Part shown: positions 31,904 to 40,196 of the stretch, piece after piece
Layout: every line of letters begins with the position of its first letter
Position numbering within the stretch: position 1 is the first letter of the stretch
Notes under the pieces: generated by a model
Told to the model about the DNA's origin: nothing
Database searches by the model: none
The model's input: the letters and a program-made list of their open reading frames with translations, nothing else
DNA from: CAZVKN01 sp964627035
GTDB taxonomy: Bacteria; Electryoneota; AABM5-125-24; Hatepunaeales; Hatepunaeaceae
DNA length: 64,000 bases
Direction: 5' to 3'
Assembly: GCA_964627035.1 (NCBI GenBank)
Contig: CAZVKN010000002.1
Location: 1 to 64,000 of the forward strand
Position numbers and translations under genes: made by a program

Positions 31904-32575
31904 TTATCCGCGTACAATAGGAAATACACCTCGATGTCCCATGCTCTTCCCGAAGTAGTAACGGGTAAAGGGATAATATAGATAGTGCGATATTTTGCTG
32001 AACGGGACGTAAACCAGGAAGAATGCGGTCAGCATGAAATATACCATCAACACAGCTTCACCTGCAGCGAGGTTGTTCGGTGTCGCCCAAAAAGCGAACC
32101 AGAACCAAACTGTCAACAGCAGCAGCGAGAAATAATCATCCGGAGTGCTAATCGCTCTCATGTAAACATCAATAGCACGCCTTATTATTCGATACACACC
32201 GACAATGAAAGCCGCACCTATAATTATCTGGAAAATCAGACTCAGAAGAGCAGGTAATGGATTCTCTCCATAACCGTACGGTATAACGAATGACAGAAGA
32301 ATTGCAGCAGTCACCCCGAGATGAAACAGGACGAATTGAAAATAGATAAAGAAATGCTTGCGGGTGCTCTCCATTGCCCACGGCATCCCGACATTGCCCC
32401 AACTATACAGTATCCCTTTTCGTGGGGTCGTGTTGCTAAGACCTGTTTTCGCTTGTCGCTCCTTACCGGCTTTGAATCTGGTAAACCAGTAGATTCTAAA
32501 TATGTAAACACACGCCATGAAGACCAAAGCAGACTCTTGTAGTATGTGCTCTGAAAATTTCAGAAGGTCACTCAT
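31904..32575 (-). CDS. TmcC/HmcE-like membrane cytochrome b subunit
   Basis: This 223-aa protein has about five to six transmembrane helices and lies in the NarI/DsrM/HmcE superfamily of di-haem cytochrome b subunits. Candidate haem-ligand histidines are in FEFVLFHLGV-like helix 2 (here FQFVLFHLG, preceded by KHFFIY) and in the C-terminal ISHYLYYPF. These subunits pass electrons between periplasmic cytochromes and the cytoplasmic CCG iron-sulfur subunit through menaquinone or haem. The partner gene follows. No multihaem cytochrome c (CxxCH) gene is present in the window, so the periplasmic donor is missing here. AAGGA precedes the ATG. Confidence 0.82.
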   Translation of the reverse strand: MSDLLKFSEHILQESALVFMACVYIFRIYWFTRFKAGKERQAKTGLSNTTPRKGILYSWGNVGMPWAMESTRKHFFIYFQFVLFHLGVTAAILLSFVIPYGYGENPLPALLSLIFQIIIGAAFIVGVYRIIRRAIDVYMRAISTPDDYFSLLLLTVWFWFAFWATPNNLAAGEAVLMVYFMLTAFFLVYVPFSKISHYLYYPFTRYYFGKSMGHRGVFPIVRG

Positions 32576-32605
32576 TATTGTTCCTTATTGTATGGAAATT
32601 GTTTT

Positions 32606-33133
32606 CTAAGATTGAAGTTCGGCTTCAAACGGCTTGTACTCCCGGTTGTCCATAGTAGCAATGATAACCTCCTCCAAACCGCTGCCGTTGGTAAGATGTG
32701 AGCGAAACTCTTCGATCATTATTTTTGCACAGGTCGGGAGTGGAATCCCGTAAAATCCGGTACCCATCGGCGGGAAAGCAACTCTTTTAATCCCTTTCTC
32801 GTCTGCTCGTTTCAGGCTGCTTTTGATGGTGCTGTGTAGTTTTAATTCACTGTCCTGTTCCTGAAATTTAGGACCGTTTGCGTGGATGATATAGTCAGCT
32901 TTCAATTCTCCGGCGGAAGAGACCACCGTTTCTGTGACATTAATCGGATCGAAGGTTGCAAGTTCCTTTTTAATTGAAGGACCTCCCCGCATTGAGATGG
33001 CATTTCCAAATCCACTGCCAAGTTCAAGATTGGATTGAGCATAAAAAACAATTGCCTCGACGTTTAGATTGGTTAAATCTCCCATGATCAGACGGACCGT
33101 GCTGTTTTTTATTTTGATAGATTTTTCCGGCAT
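32606..33133 (-). CDS. macro-domain protein
   Basis: This 175-aa protein is a single macro domain (starts TVRLIMGDLTNLNVEAIVFYAQ; ADP-ribose-binding loops GSGFGNAISMRGG and PPMGTGFYGIP). Macro domains bind or hydrolyse ADP-ribose and its derivatives such as O-acetyl-ADP-ribose or protein-linked ADP-ribose. The loop that usually reads GVAGAI is changed to GFGNAI. It lies between the 71-aa protein and the membrane redox subunit, 19 nt behind the former, inside the presumed sigma-54-controlled run. That context (NAD-derived ligand next to a redox complex) suggests a redox- or nucleotide-linked role. Confidence 0.85.
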   Translation of the reverse strand: MPEKSIKIKNSTVRLIMGDLTNLNVEAIVFYAQSNLELGSGFGNAISMRGGPSIKKELATFDPINVTETVVSSAGELKADYIIHANGPKFQEQDSELKLHSTIKSSLKRADEKGIKRVAFPPMGTGFYGIPLPTCAKIMIEEFRSHLTNGSGLEEVIIATMDNREYKPFEAELQS

Positions 33134-33152
33134 GTATTACCCTTGTGAACAG

Positions 33153-33368
33153 TTAATTTTTTTCATCGTCCCAAATACCGTTTTTTTGATGCTGACGCTT
33201 CTCACGCTCTGCCATTGAGCGGAGTTTGTAAGCGGCGTCTCGCAGCGTGCCGTAGAGGATACCGCAGCTTTTATCCTGACGAGCGGCATCTCCGGCATCA
33301 GCCAAAACCATCATCTCGCGGGACACCTGCAAGACCTTGGTGATATTTTTGTTATATGGTTTTGACAT
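33153..33368 (-). CDS. 71-aa conserved small protein, first gene of the redox-signalling run
   Basis: This 71-aa helical, highly charged protein contains EMMVLADAGDAARQDKSCG and GTLRDAAYKLRSMAE. I believe similar small proteins occur in sulfate-reducing bacteria next to signalling genes, but I know no function. A single Cys (CGILYG) is conserved-looking. It begins about 27 nt downstream of the predicted transcription start of the sigma-54 promoter at 33406-33422. No strong ribosome site is visible before its ATG. Confidence 0.65.
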   Translation of the reverse strand: MSKPYNKNITKVLQVSREMMVLADAGDAARQDKSCGILYGTLRDAAYKLRSMAEREKRQHQKNGIWDDEKN

Positions 33369-33405
33369 AGATCAAATGAGTTTGATAGTTCTGTTTGAGC
33401 AATTA

Positions 33406-33422
33406 TGCACAAACCGTGCCAA
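33406..33422 (-). promoter_or_regulatory. sigma-54 (-24/-12) promoter
   Basis: Read on the minus strand, TTGGCACGGTTTGTGCA matches the YTGGCACGRNNNTTGCW consensus at 16 of 17 positions. The invariant GG (33420-33419) and GC (33408-33407) have the required spacing. Transcription would start near 33395 and run into the 33368-26762 gene series. The gene for a sigma-54 activator ends 244 nt upstream. The 33423-33665 stretch is AT-rich; I could not pick out clear enhancer-type palindromes in it. Confidence 0.8.
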
Positions 33423-33665
33423 ACAGAGAACAGCACGAGCCATCCAATTATCTTTCTATTATTATAGCACTTAATTAAATTAATAGAATGAGTAAACGGA
33501 AGCTTTCAACTTAATTGTGAAACATAATATTACGAATCAAAATTGATGTAGATCCGTTGCGACAGTAACTATATGGTTATATAAAGAATAGGAGTTGTAT
33601 CAAAGATAGGAAGAGTGAAAAAATGTACTCTTATAATTTCTGTACAGAGATGTATTACGTAACAG

Positions 33666-35396
33666 TTAACGGTTTCCGAGATAACGGTACAGTGTTGTTC
33701 TGCTGACACCGAGCAGTTTTGCAGCTTTAGCTTTATTGCCACCTGTACGCCGTAATGCGGAAGAGACATCGTCATCTGTAAGTAGCTGTGGACGACCCGG
33801 TCTGACTTGGGCAGTAGTCAGGGATTCGCACAATTCCGGTGGAAGGTGCTTGATGTCAATGATATTTCCGTGACACTTTATCAAGGCAAACTGAACGGCA
33901 TTGCTCAGCTCACGGATGTTGCCGTGCCAGTCGTAACTGATCAGTTGTGAGGTCGCTTCAGGAGTTATCTCAGGAACTATATTCCCACTGTTGGCTGTGT
34001 ACTTCTGCAGGAAATGATCAATGAGAAGCGGTATGTCGCTTCGTCTTTCTCGTAGCGGGGGTAGGTTAATAGGAATGACGGCAAGACGGTAGTATAGATC
34101 CTCTCTGAACAGGTTCTGCTGTGTCAACTGCCGCAGGTCACGGTTGGCGGCACAGATAACCCGTACGTCAACCTTTTTGGTTTGCTCACCCCCGACAGGT
34201 TCAAACGTCTTTTCCTGCAGTACGCGCAGCAGCTTGACTTGCATTGCCGGAGATATTTCTCCAATCTCATCAAGGAAGATAGTACCCTTGTCAGCAAGCT
34301 CAAACCGACCTTTTTTATCACGGATTGCACCGGTGAAGGCTCCGCGCACATGACCAAACAGCTCACTCTCGAGTGTGCCCTCCGGCAGCGCACCACAGTT
34401 GACGGGGACAAAAGGCTTATTCCTTCTTGCGCTCGATTTGTGCAGGGCGTTTGCCACCATCTCTTTGCCTGTTCCGCTCTCACCCTGAATCAATATCGGC
34501 ACATTGACATCCGACAGTTCGCGAATTGCATCGAAAACTTTCCGTATGGAGATGTGACGACCGACGATCCCGTGGGTGTCACGACTCATCTCGAGTTGCC
34601 TTCGCAATCGAGAAACTTCAGTTACATCACGAAACACTACCAATGCGCCCATTACAATGTCATGTGAGTCGTTAATAGTAATCACCGACATCTCCAGCTC
34701 ACACTCCTGTCCGTTCCTCTTTGTAAACGTCTGTGGGTAGCGGAGTCTGCTGTGCATCTGTATGTTGTCTATACAAAATGAGCAGTCACCCCCGCAAAAC
34801 CGACCAGGAAACACCTCATGGCAGTCGCGCCCAATGACGTCAGATTCACTGAATCCGGTGATTGCCTGAGCAGCCTGATTAAAAAAATATATCTTTCGGT
34901 CAAGACCGTGAGCCATCACTCCGTCAGTGAGGTTGTTGATCAGAGATTCCAGTGTGATTCGCGTTTGGCGGATAGCATCGAGAAAACCGTGCTCAAACAT
35001 ACTGCCGACTCTCGACTGTATATCATCACGGATAGCGCAGAACATTGCTTTTATCTGCTCAGGTGGCACGTTCTGTTGTTTACCGGGATCAATCAGTGAC
35101 CAGTGAATTCGGGGAGGCGAACCGGGGAATGTGGGACAGATCTCTTTTGCATGGTCGCACAGAGTTATCACAATGTCAAAAGGTACAGACTCAAGCTCCG
35201 GTATCGAGTAATCCACATGTGAGGCGACATCCAGCCCCAGATCGTTCATCACATCATGAACAATCGGATCAAGCTCCTGCTGTTTGTCACCTGCGCAAAA
35301 CATCTGCATATCCGGCTTACAAAACTGCCCTGCAAAAGCAGCAGCCATCTGACTCCGACCCGAGTTACCGGTACATGCAAACAGGATTCTGAACAT
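33666..35396 (-). CDS. sigma-54 activator with N-terminal ArsC/LMW-phosphatase domain and PAS domain
   Basis: This 576-aa protein starts with a low-molecular-weight phosphatase/arsenate-reductase domain: P-loop C8TGNSGR14, Cys80 and Cys87 (TLCDHAKEICP) and Asp103. These positions match catalytic Cys10, Cys82, Cys89 and Asp105 of Bacillus ArsC with a constant offset of two. A PAS domain follows (about 150-265) with the Cys cluster FCGGDCSFC, then the AAA+ domain with Walker A GESGTGKE and the sigma-54 contact loop GAFTGA, and a Fis-type helix-turn-helix at the C-terminus (AAKLLGVSRTTLYRYL). So it should drive RNA polymerase-sigma-54 in response to a redox, oxyanion or phospho signal. The matching promoter lies directly downstream. 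Confidence 0.93.
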   Translation of the reverse strand: MFRILFACTGNSGRSQMAAAFAGQFCKPDMQMFCAGDKQQELDPIVHDVMNDLGLDVASHVDYSIPELESVPFDIVITLCDHAKEICPTFPGSPPRIHWSLIDPGKQQNVPPEQIKAMFCAIRDDIQSRVGSMFEHGFLDAIRQTRITLESLINNLTDGVMAHGLDRKIYFFNQAAQAITGFSESDVIGRDCHEVFPGRFCGGDCSFCIDNIQMHSRLRYPQTFTKRNGQECELEMSVITINDSHDIVMGALVVFRDVTEVSRLRRQLEMSRDTHGIVGRHISIRKVFDAIRELSDVNVPILIQGESGTGKEMVANALHKSSARRNKPFVPVNCGALPEGTLESELFGHVRGAFTGAIRDKKGRFELADKGTIFLDEIGEISPAMQVKLLRVLQEKTFEPVGGEQTKKVDVRVICAANRDLRQLTQQNLFREDLYYRLAVIPINLPPLRERRSDIPLLIDHFLQKYTANSGNIVPEITPEATSQLISYDWHGNIRELSNAVQFALIKCHGNIIDIKHLPPELCESLTTAQVRPGRPQLLTDDDVSSALRRTGGNKAKAAKLLGVSRTTLYRYLGNR

Positions 35397-35440
35397 TGCT
35401 TTGGAATTACTCCGTTTTCAGACTATCTGAGAGTGTAAAT

Positions 35441-35530
35441 TCTCCGCTGTCAGGTTGCCGTTCCAGACAACCAAAAGGGGAGCAGTGACATTCCTGTCAC
35501 TGGAGGACGGACAGGAATGTCCGTCCTCCA
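35441..35530. repeat. family-A composite repeat, inverted middle block
   Basis: This is a diverged CTGTCAGGT arm followed by AGTGACA/TGTCACT (35484-35501) and a perfect 13-bp stem TGGAGGACGGACA/TGTCCGTCCTCCA with loop GGAA (35501-35530). The block is the reverse complement of the middle of the repeat at 853-907, including the shared CCAAAAGGGGAGC phrase. Confidence 0.8.
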
Positions 35531-35576
35531 GGTTCAATCACACTGGAATGCCCATGCTCCCCAGCAACTAAAGAGA

Positions 35577-35599
35577 AGCCCTACAATCGTTGCAGGGCT
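35577..35599 (-). terminator. probable terminator of the oppD-oppF transcript
   Basis: AGCCCT/AGGGCT with an inner CAA/TTG (one mismatch between) forms a hairpin 30 nt past the OppF stop. On the minus strand it is followed by TTCTCTTTAG. Confidence 0.6.
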
Positions 35600-35628
35600 C
35601 CTCATTAAATAGAAATCAATTCGTCACA

Positions 35629-36654
35629 TTAAACGTGTGGGCAGGCGACCATTCTGCCGCTGCCGTAATCCTTCAGTGCGGGCATCTCATCAGCGCAGGT
35701 AGTTTTCGCAATCGGACACCTCGTTCTGAATGGACAACCTGACGGCTTGTTAAGCGGTGTCGGCACATCTCCTGTCAGGATGACACGCTCCCGTTTGCCT
35801 ACGCCTTTTGGATCAGGAATTGGAACCGCTGACAAAAGGGCATTTGTGTATGGATGCTTCGGATCACTGTAGATCATATCAGACGGTCCTATCTCAACCA
35901 GATTGCCGAGATACATCACCGCAATCCGTGCTGAAATATGCTCAACCACTGACAAATCGTGGGCGATGAACAAAAATGTTAATCCAAGCTCTTCCTGCAG
36001 ATCCTGCAACAGATTTATCACCTGAGCCTGAATGGACACGTCAAGTGCGGACACCGGCTCATCGGCGATGATGACTTTCGGATTGGTCGCCAATGCACGT
36101 GCGATACCGATCCGTTGGCGCTGACCACCTGAGAACTCATGGGGGTAACGCTGCGCCTGTTCCGGATTCAAACCGACCTTTTCCAGCAGCCAACCGACAC
36201 GTTCCTGTCTCTCCGTGTTATCCATCTTCGTGTGAATCAGCAGAGGTTCTTCGACGATTTTGGATACTGTAAGGCGCGGATTGAGCGAAGCAAACGGATC
36301 CTGAAATATCATCTGAACCAGTGATCGGTACGGTCGCATCGCTTTCTTCTTTAACCGGGTGATGTTGACCGGTTCAACACCTTTGCCGTTGTGATCCACA
36401 TGGAACAGTACGTCTCCTTCGATTATCACATCCGGTGCAATGAATTTCAGGATGTTAATAATCGCTCTGCCAACTGTAGTTTTACCGCAGCCCGACTCAC
36501 CGACCAGACCGAGGGTTTCGCCTTCAATCAGATCCAGAGAGACGTTCTCAACAGCACGAACTTCTGCAACTTTTCCCAGAAAAACACCACCAAATATCGG
36601 GAATCTTACCGACAGATCCTTTACCTGAATGACAGGTTTCGTTTTATTTGCCAC
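35629..36654 (-). CDS. oligopeptide/dipeptide ABC transporter ATP-binding protein (OppF/DppF-like)
   Basis: This 341-aa ATPase has Walker A GESGCGKTT, signature FSGGQRQR, Walker B VIIADEP and the H-loop IAHD. The C-terminal oligopeptide-transporter extension has the Cys-containing motif GCPFRTRCPIAKTTC, which is diagnostic of the Opp/Dpp family. It is the second ATPase of a heterodimer with the product of 36664-37695, 9 nt upstream. GTG start with GGAGGAG upstream. No permease or substrate-binding genes lie beside the pair, so they must be encoded elsewhere. Confidence 0.92.
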   Translation of the reverse strand: MANKTKPVIQVKDLSVRFPIFGGVFLGKVAEVRAVENVSLDLIEGETLGLVGESGCGKTTVGRAIINILKFIAPDVIIEGDVLFHVDHNGKGVEPVNITRLKKKAMRPYRSLVQMIFQDPFASLNPRLTVSKIVEEPLLIHTKMDNTERQERVGWLLEKVGLNPEQAQRYPHEFSGGQRQRIGIARALATNPKVIIADEPVSALDVSIQAQVINLLQDLQEELGLTFLFIAHDLSVVEHISARIAVMYLGNLVEIGPSDMIYSDPKHPYTNALLSAVPIPDPKGVGKRERVILTGDVPTPLNKPSGCPFRTRCPIAKTTCADEMPALKDYGSGRMVACPHV

Positions 36655-36663
36655 AATCTCCTC

Positions 36664-37695
36664 CTATGTGTACAGGTGACAGCGGGTCCAACGTCCCTGC
36701 TTCACCTGCGTCAGTTTTGGTTCTTCACGACTGCAAATCGGTTCCGCTTTATCGCAGCGGTTAGAAAATTTGCAGCCGGGTGGCAAATTGATAATACTGG
36801 GCACTGTACCCGGTATGTTATAGAGCCTGTGCTGTTTCTGAATATCCGGTCGAGGCAGCGAATGCAGCAGCCCCTTCGTATATGGGTGCATCGGCTCTTC
36901 AAACAGAGGTCCGACATCCGCCATTTCCTGAATCATCCCGCCATACATCACAATCACTCGTTGACAGGTTTCGGCAATCACAGCCAAGTCGTGGGTGATG
37001 AGCATGATCGCCGCTTCCTTACGACGATCCTGAAGCTCCATCATCAGGTCGAGAATCTGTGCCTGAATTGTCACATCGAGGGCGGTGGTCGGCTCATCCG
37101 CAATCAACAGCGCAGGATCACATGCCAGTGCCATAGCGATCATTACGCGCTGCCGCATACCACCGGAAAATTGGTGCGGATAGTCTTTCATCCGCTTGGC
37201 AGCATCCGGTATCCCGACATGCTCGAGCATCTTTACAGCGTGGTCAAAGACCTGATCCTTTTCGACATAATCGTGATGCTTGACTATCTCTTCGACCTGC
37301 ATACCTACGGTAAAAACCGGATTGAGGGATGTCATCGGTTCCTGAAAGATCATAGCGATCTCTCGTCCGCGGATCTTGTACATCTCTTCAAGGGGAAGTT
37401 TCAGCAGGTCTCTGCCTTGGAAGATCACCTCTCCGGAAACAATCTCACCTGGAGGGTTGGGAATTAACCGAACCAAAGAGAGCGCCGTGACAGATTTTCC
37501 GGAGCCGGACTCGCCGACAATACCGAGAACCTCGCCTTTCTTAACGTGAAAGTTGACACCGTCAACGGCTTTTGCGGTTCCCGCTTCGGTGTGAAAGTGA
37601 GTTTTTAATTGTTTGACCTCCACCAGCAGATCACCGGACATCGAAATCGCATCAGGATCAGCCGAAGGAGCTTGAACGGTTTTGCTATTAGCCAC
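36664..37695 (-). CDS. oligopeptide/dipeptide ABC transporter ATP-binding protein (OppD/DppD-like)
   Basis: This 343-aa ATPase has Walker A GESGSGKSV, signature FSGGMRQR, Walker B LLIADEP and C-terminal GCKFSNRCDKAEPIC. OppD-type features place it first in the usual OppD-OppF order. It energises uptake of peptides or related solutes by a BC permease. The start is GTG at 37695. The gene upstream on the same strand is an unrelated PAS kinase, separated by 127 nt, so this looks like an orphan ATPase pair. A 358-codon open frame on the opposite strand is a shadow of this and the next gene. Confidence 0.92.
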   Translation of the reverse strand: MANSKTVQAPSADPDAISMSGDLLVEVKQLKTHFHTEAGTAKAVDGVNFHVKKGEVLGIVGESGSGKSVTALSLVRLIPNPPGEIVSGEVIFQGRDLLKLPLEEMYKIRGREIAMIFQEPMTSLNPVFTVGMQVEEIVKHHDYVEKDQVFDHAVKMLEHVGIPDAAKRMKDYPHQFSGGMRQRVMIAMALACDPALLIADEPTTALDVTIQAQILDLMMELQDRRKEAAIMLITHDLAVIAETCQRVIVMYGGMIQEMADVGPLFEEPMHPYTKGLLHSLPRPDIQKQHRLYNIPGTVPSIINLPPGCKFSNRCDKAEPICSREEPKLTQVKQGRWTRCHLYT

Positions 37696-37822
37696 TTGTG
37701 TACCGTTTGTTTCGTTTTATTCTCGTGAACAGTGACAATATATAGTCATGGCTATTCATATCAAAGCGGTTAGGCTGAACTTGCTGCAGTAATACGAGTT
37801 CCTTGAAGGATTTTTTCACAAT

Positions 37823-40018
37823 TTAACGATCTTTCAGCGAAACGGTAAACAGGGAGCCATTACCGACTTCACTGGACACTCTTAACCGATACCCTAAAGC
37901 ATGACACAACGCTTTAGCGGTTGTCAAGCCTAATCCTGCACCATCCGAATTTGCAGATTGTCCGCTGCCTCGATAGAACGGTGAGAATATTGACAACATC
38001 TCATCAGAGCTTATACCACACCCGTTGTCCTGTACTTCTACTCTGATCGGTGTTGATCCCGAGCCTCCGGTGACCACCCGAACCGTGACAGATCCCTGAT
38101 CTGTGTAGGACAGAGCATTATCAATTAGTGGCAGCAACAGTTGAAACAGCTTGTCTCTGTCAGTTTCAATTGAATCAATATCATCCGGCAGCTCGACGTT
38201 CAGTGACACACCTTTGCTGTTTGCTGCCCCTTGAGAATAATCCACCGCTTCTCTGATTAGATCAGTGAGTTGAACAGGTTTGATGTCCAGTTCTATCTCT
38301 CCAGACTCGATCTCAATGATCTCTGCAATTTCCTTCAAAATGCCAATCGCTCTGCGGTCATTGGCTGACAAACGATTGAGAGCTTGTATATCGTGTCTTG
38401 CCAGACGAAACAGACAATGTTTCCATAGAATATCACTGTCCGTTACGCTCGATTTTAAGGATGATTGCAGGATAGAAATCAGATCAGTGACCATCTTGAG
38501 GTTTGATCGGTTGCTGTTAATTGCCGTATCCTTTTCCTTGACCACGCTGTCCATATCCTGTTTTTGCTCAGTAACATCTTCGGAAACAGTTAGCAGGTAG
38601 TCAGGTCCGTCATCATCCTTGATTAATATCTTGCTTGTCTTAAAGATGCGAGAACCTTTGTGCGGAGTTTCGATGATTTCATCCTCAACTTCTACAAGTT
38701 CTCCGGAATTTATAGCTTGCCGGTCAGTGGCTACCGAACACTCTGCTTCCTCCTCGCGGAACAATTGATAATCATTTCTCCCGATGACATCATCACGTTT
38801 CAATCCGAGCAGCTCTTCGCCTCGCTTGTTCAATTGAATATATGACAGATCTTCCACGTCCTTGACGGTTATCAAATAGGGAAATTTATCAACAACTGAT
38901 TTGAAGAATCGCTGCGCTTGTTCCTGTTCGGCTGACCTGTATCGTGTCTCGGATATGTCACGAGCCACTGCTATCCGGCTGACAAGCTTCTTGTTTTCAA
39001 ACTCAGCAGATTCTTTGACCTCAATCCAGATTGTTTTCCCATCTTTCCCGCTTAATTCGACCTCATATTCGGTGAATTTCTTTCTTGGCTTGTTGAGAAA
39101 AATTCGGTTATCGGTTCGATCTGTCAGGCAATCTCTATAGCTCGCTTTCCATTCATCTATCGAATATCCGGTTATAGTTTCGACTGAAGGTGAGACAAAC
39201 AACACTTCACCGTTGTCATCTCGCTTCATGATCACATCGGTCACGCTGCTCAGAATCCCCTGATACTCATCAACCTTCTTCACCAGCCGTCTGTTTGAGT
39301 TATTGAGGGCTTCATCCATCAGACGCTGTTCGGTCATCTCGCGAGCCACACAGACGATTCTCTCGACCTCGCCTTCTTCGTTTTTAACGGTTGAAGTTGA
39401 CATCGAGACGTATATCTTTTTCTGATCCTTGTTGATGAATGTTGTTTCAATTCCATCAAGAGAATTATGCTGAGCAATTCCTGCGACGCCAAAGGCTTCA
39501 TTGGCATCCTCATCAAGCAACACTTCCAGATTCAGTCCGGTCAGCTCACTCTCCTTGTAGCCTAATGCGGCGGTAACCACCTCATTGATCGCAAGGATGG
39601 TGCCAGACTCATTGCAGATGACAACCATGTCGGTCAACGATTTCAGCATATTGTCATTATACCGCATTGACTGAGCGGATGCGGACAGAACGTCCATCAC
39701 TCCGTTCAGACCGAGAGCGATTGCATCGAAAATGTAGTCCTGACCCCGCACTTCAACACGCTTGGAGAAATCCATGCTTGACATTGCCATCACAACATCG
39801 AGCAGTTCGATCATGCTCTCCTCAATTCTGAAGCGGTCATTCTTTTGGAGTGACAGGTTTTCAGAGAGGTGGCTCAGCTTTCGCTTGATGCGGCTGAACT
39901 TGCTCTCGTCATCAATCAGATCGCTTCTGACTTTCAGGTTATCAGCGGTCAGGCTGTCAATCATCTGACAGATTTCGTCGAAGTTGCTGCCGGGTTGGGT
40001 CGTATCAAACTCGTCCAT
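37823..40018 (-). CDS. triple-PAS sensor with HATPase domain but no recognisable phospho-acceptor His
   Basis: This 731-aa cytoplasmic protein has an N-terminal helical region (residues 1-115), three PAS domains (about 118-235, 250-360, 370-480), a helical linker and a C-terminal HATPase domain: N-box PLIDNALSY, G1 DNGCGIS, G2 GAGLGL. Where a HisKA domain should carry SHExRTP, the sequence reads SILQSSLKSSVTDSD and then RLARHDIQAL, with no canonical H-box. It may use an unusual His, be a partner of another kinase, or be a signalling ATPase. The neighbouring hybrid kinase gene lies 178 nt upstream on the same strand. Confidence 0.82.
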   Translation of the reverse strand: MDEFDTTQPGSNFDEICQMIDSLTADNLKVRSDLIDDESKFSRIKRKLSHLSENLSLQKNDRFRIEESMIELLDVVMAMSSMDFSKRVEVRGQDYIFDAIALGLNGVMDVLSASAQSMRYNDNMLKSLTDMVVICNESGTILAINEVVTAALGYKESELTGLNLEVLLDEDANEAFGVAGIAQHNSLDGIETTFINKDQKKIYVSMSTSTVKNEEGEVERIVCVAREMTEQRLMDEALNNSNRRLVKKVDEYQGILSSVTDVIMKRDDNGEVLFVSPSVETITGYSIDEWKASYRDCLTDRTDNRIFLNKPRKKFTEYEVELSGKDGKTIWIEVKESAEFENKKLVSRIAVARDISETRYRSAEQEQAQRFFKSVVDKFPYLITVKDVEDLSYIQLNKRGEELLGLKRDDVIGRNDYQLFREEEAECSVATDRQAINSGELVEVEDEIIETPHKGSRIFKTSKILIKDDDGPDYLLTVSEDVTEQKQDMDSVVKEKDTAINSNRSNLKMVTDLISILQSSLKSSVTDSDILWKHCLFRLARHDIQALNRLSANDRRAIGILKEIAEIIEIESGEIELDIKPVQLTDLIREAVDYSQGAANSKGVSLNVELPDDIDSIETDRDKLFQLLLPLIDNALSYTDQGSVTVRVVTGGSGSTPIRVEVQDNGCGISSDEMLSIFSPFYRGSGQSANSDGAGLGLTTAKALCHALGYRLRVSSEVGNGSLFTVSLKDR

Positions 40019-40056
40019 TTGAGATGTCCTGTGACATTAAATTGTATTTAACAAGT

Positions 40057-40168
40057 GATAAAGTAAGAAAGTGGGAAAGGAAGCAGGGAAGAATTTGATC
40101 AATGCTTCATCTTTCTTGTTTTTTACCTTCTCACCTTCTCACTTTCTTACTTACTTACTTACTTTATC
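40057..40168. repeat. family-E imperfect inverted repeat with (TTAC)n expansion
   Basis: GATAAAGTAAGAAAGTG (40057-40073) is complementary to CACTTTCTTAC plus ACTTTATC on the right (40140-40168). The right arm carries extra TTAC units that the left lacks. Purine-rich and pyrimidine-rich tracts fill the middle. It lies between two kinase genes on the minus strand. Confidence 0.65.
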
Positions 40169-40196
40169 AATGTTCGGATGCAATGATCGGTGCAGA

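Noticed and set aside
33666..35396. An arsenic-resistance regulator
   Set aside because: The ArsC-like domain is clear, but no arsenite transporter, ArsR or stand-alone ArsC gene is present in the region, and the adjacent promoter faces redox-signalling genes.
36391..37467. A 358-codon open frame on the plus strand over the OppD/OppF genes
   Set aside because: It lies wholly antisense to two strongly conserved ABC ATPases, has a Cys/His/Phe-rich composition typical of reverse-strand reading, and has no ribosome site or family motif.
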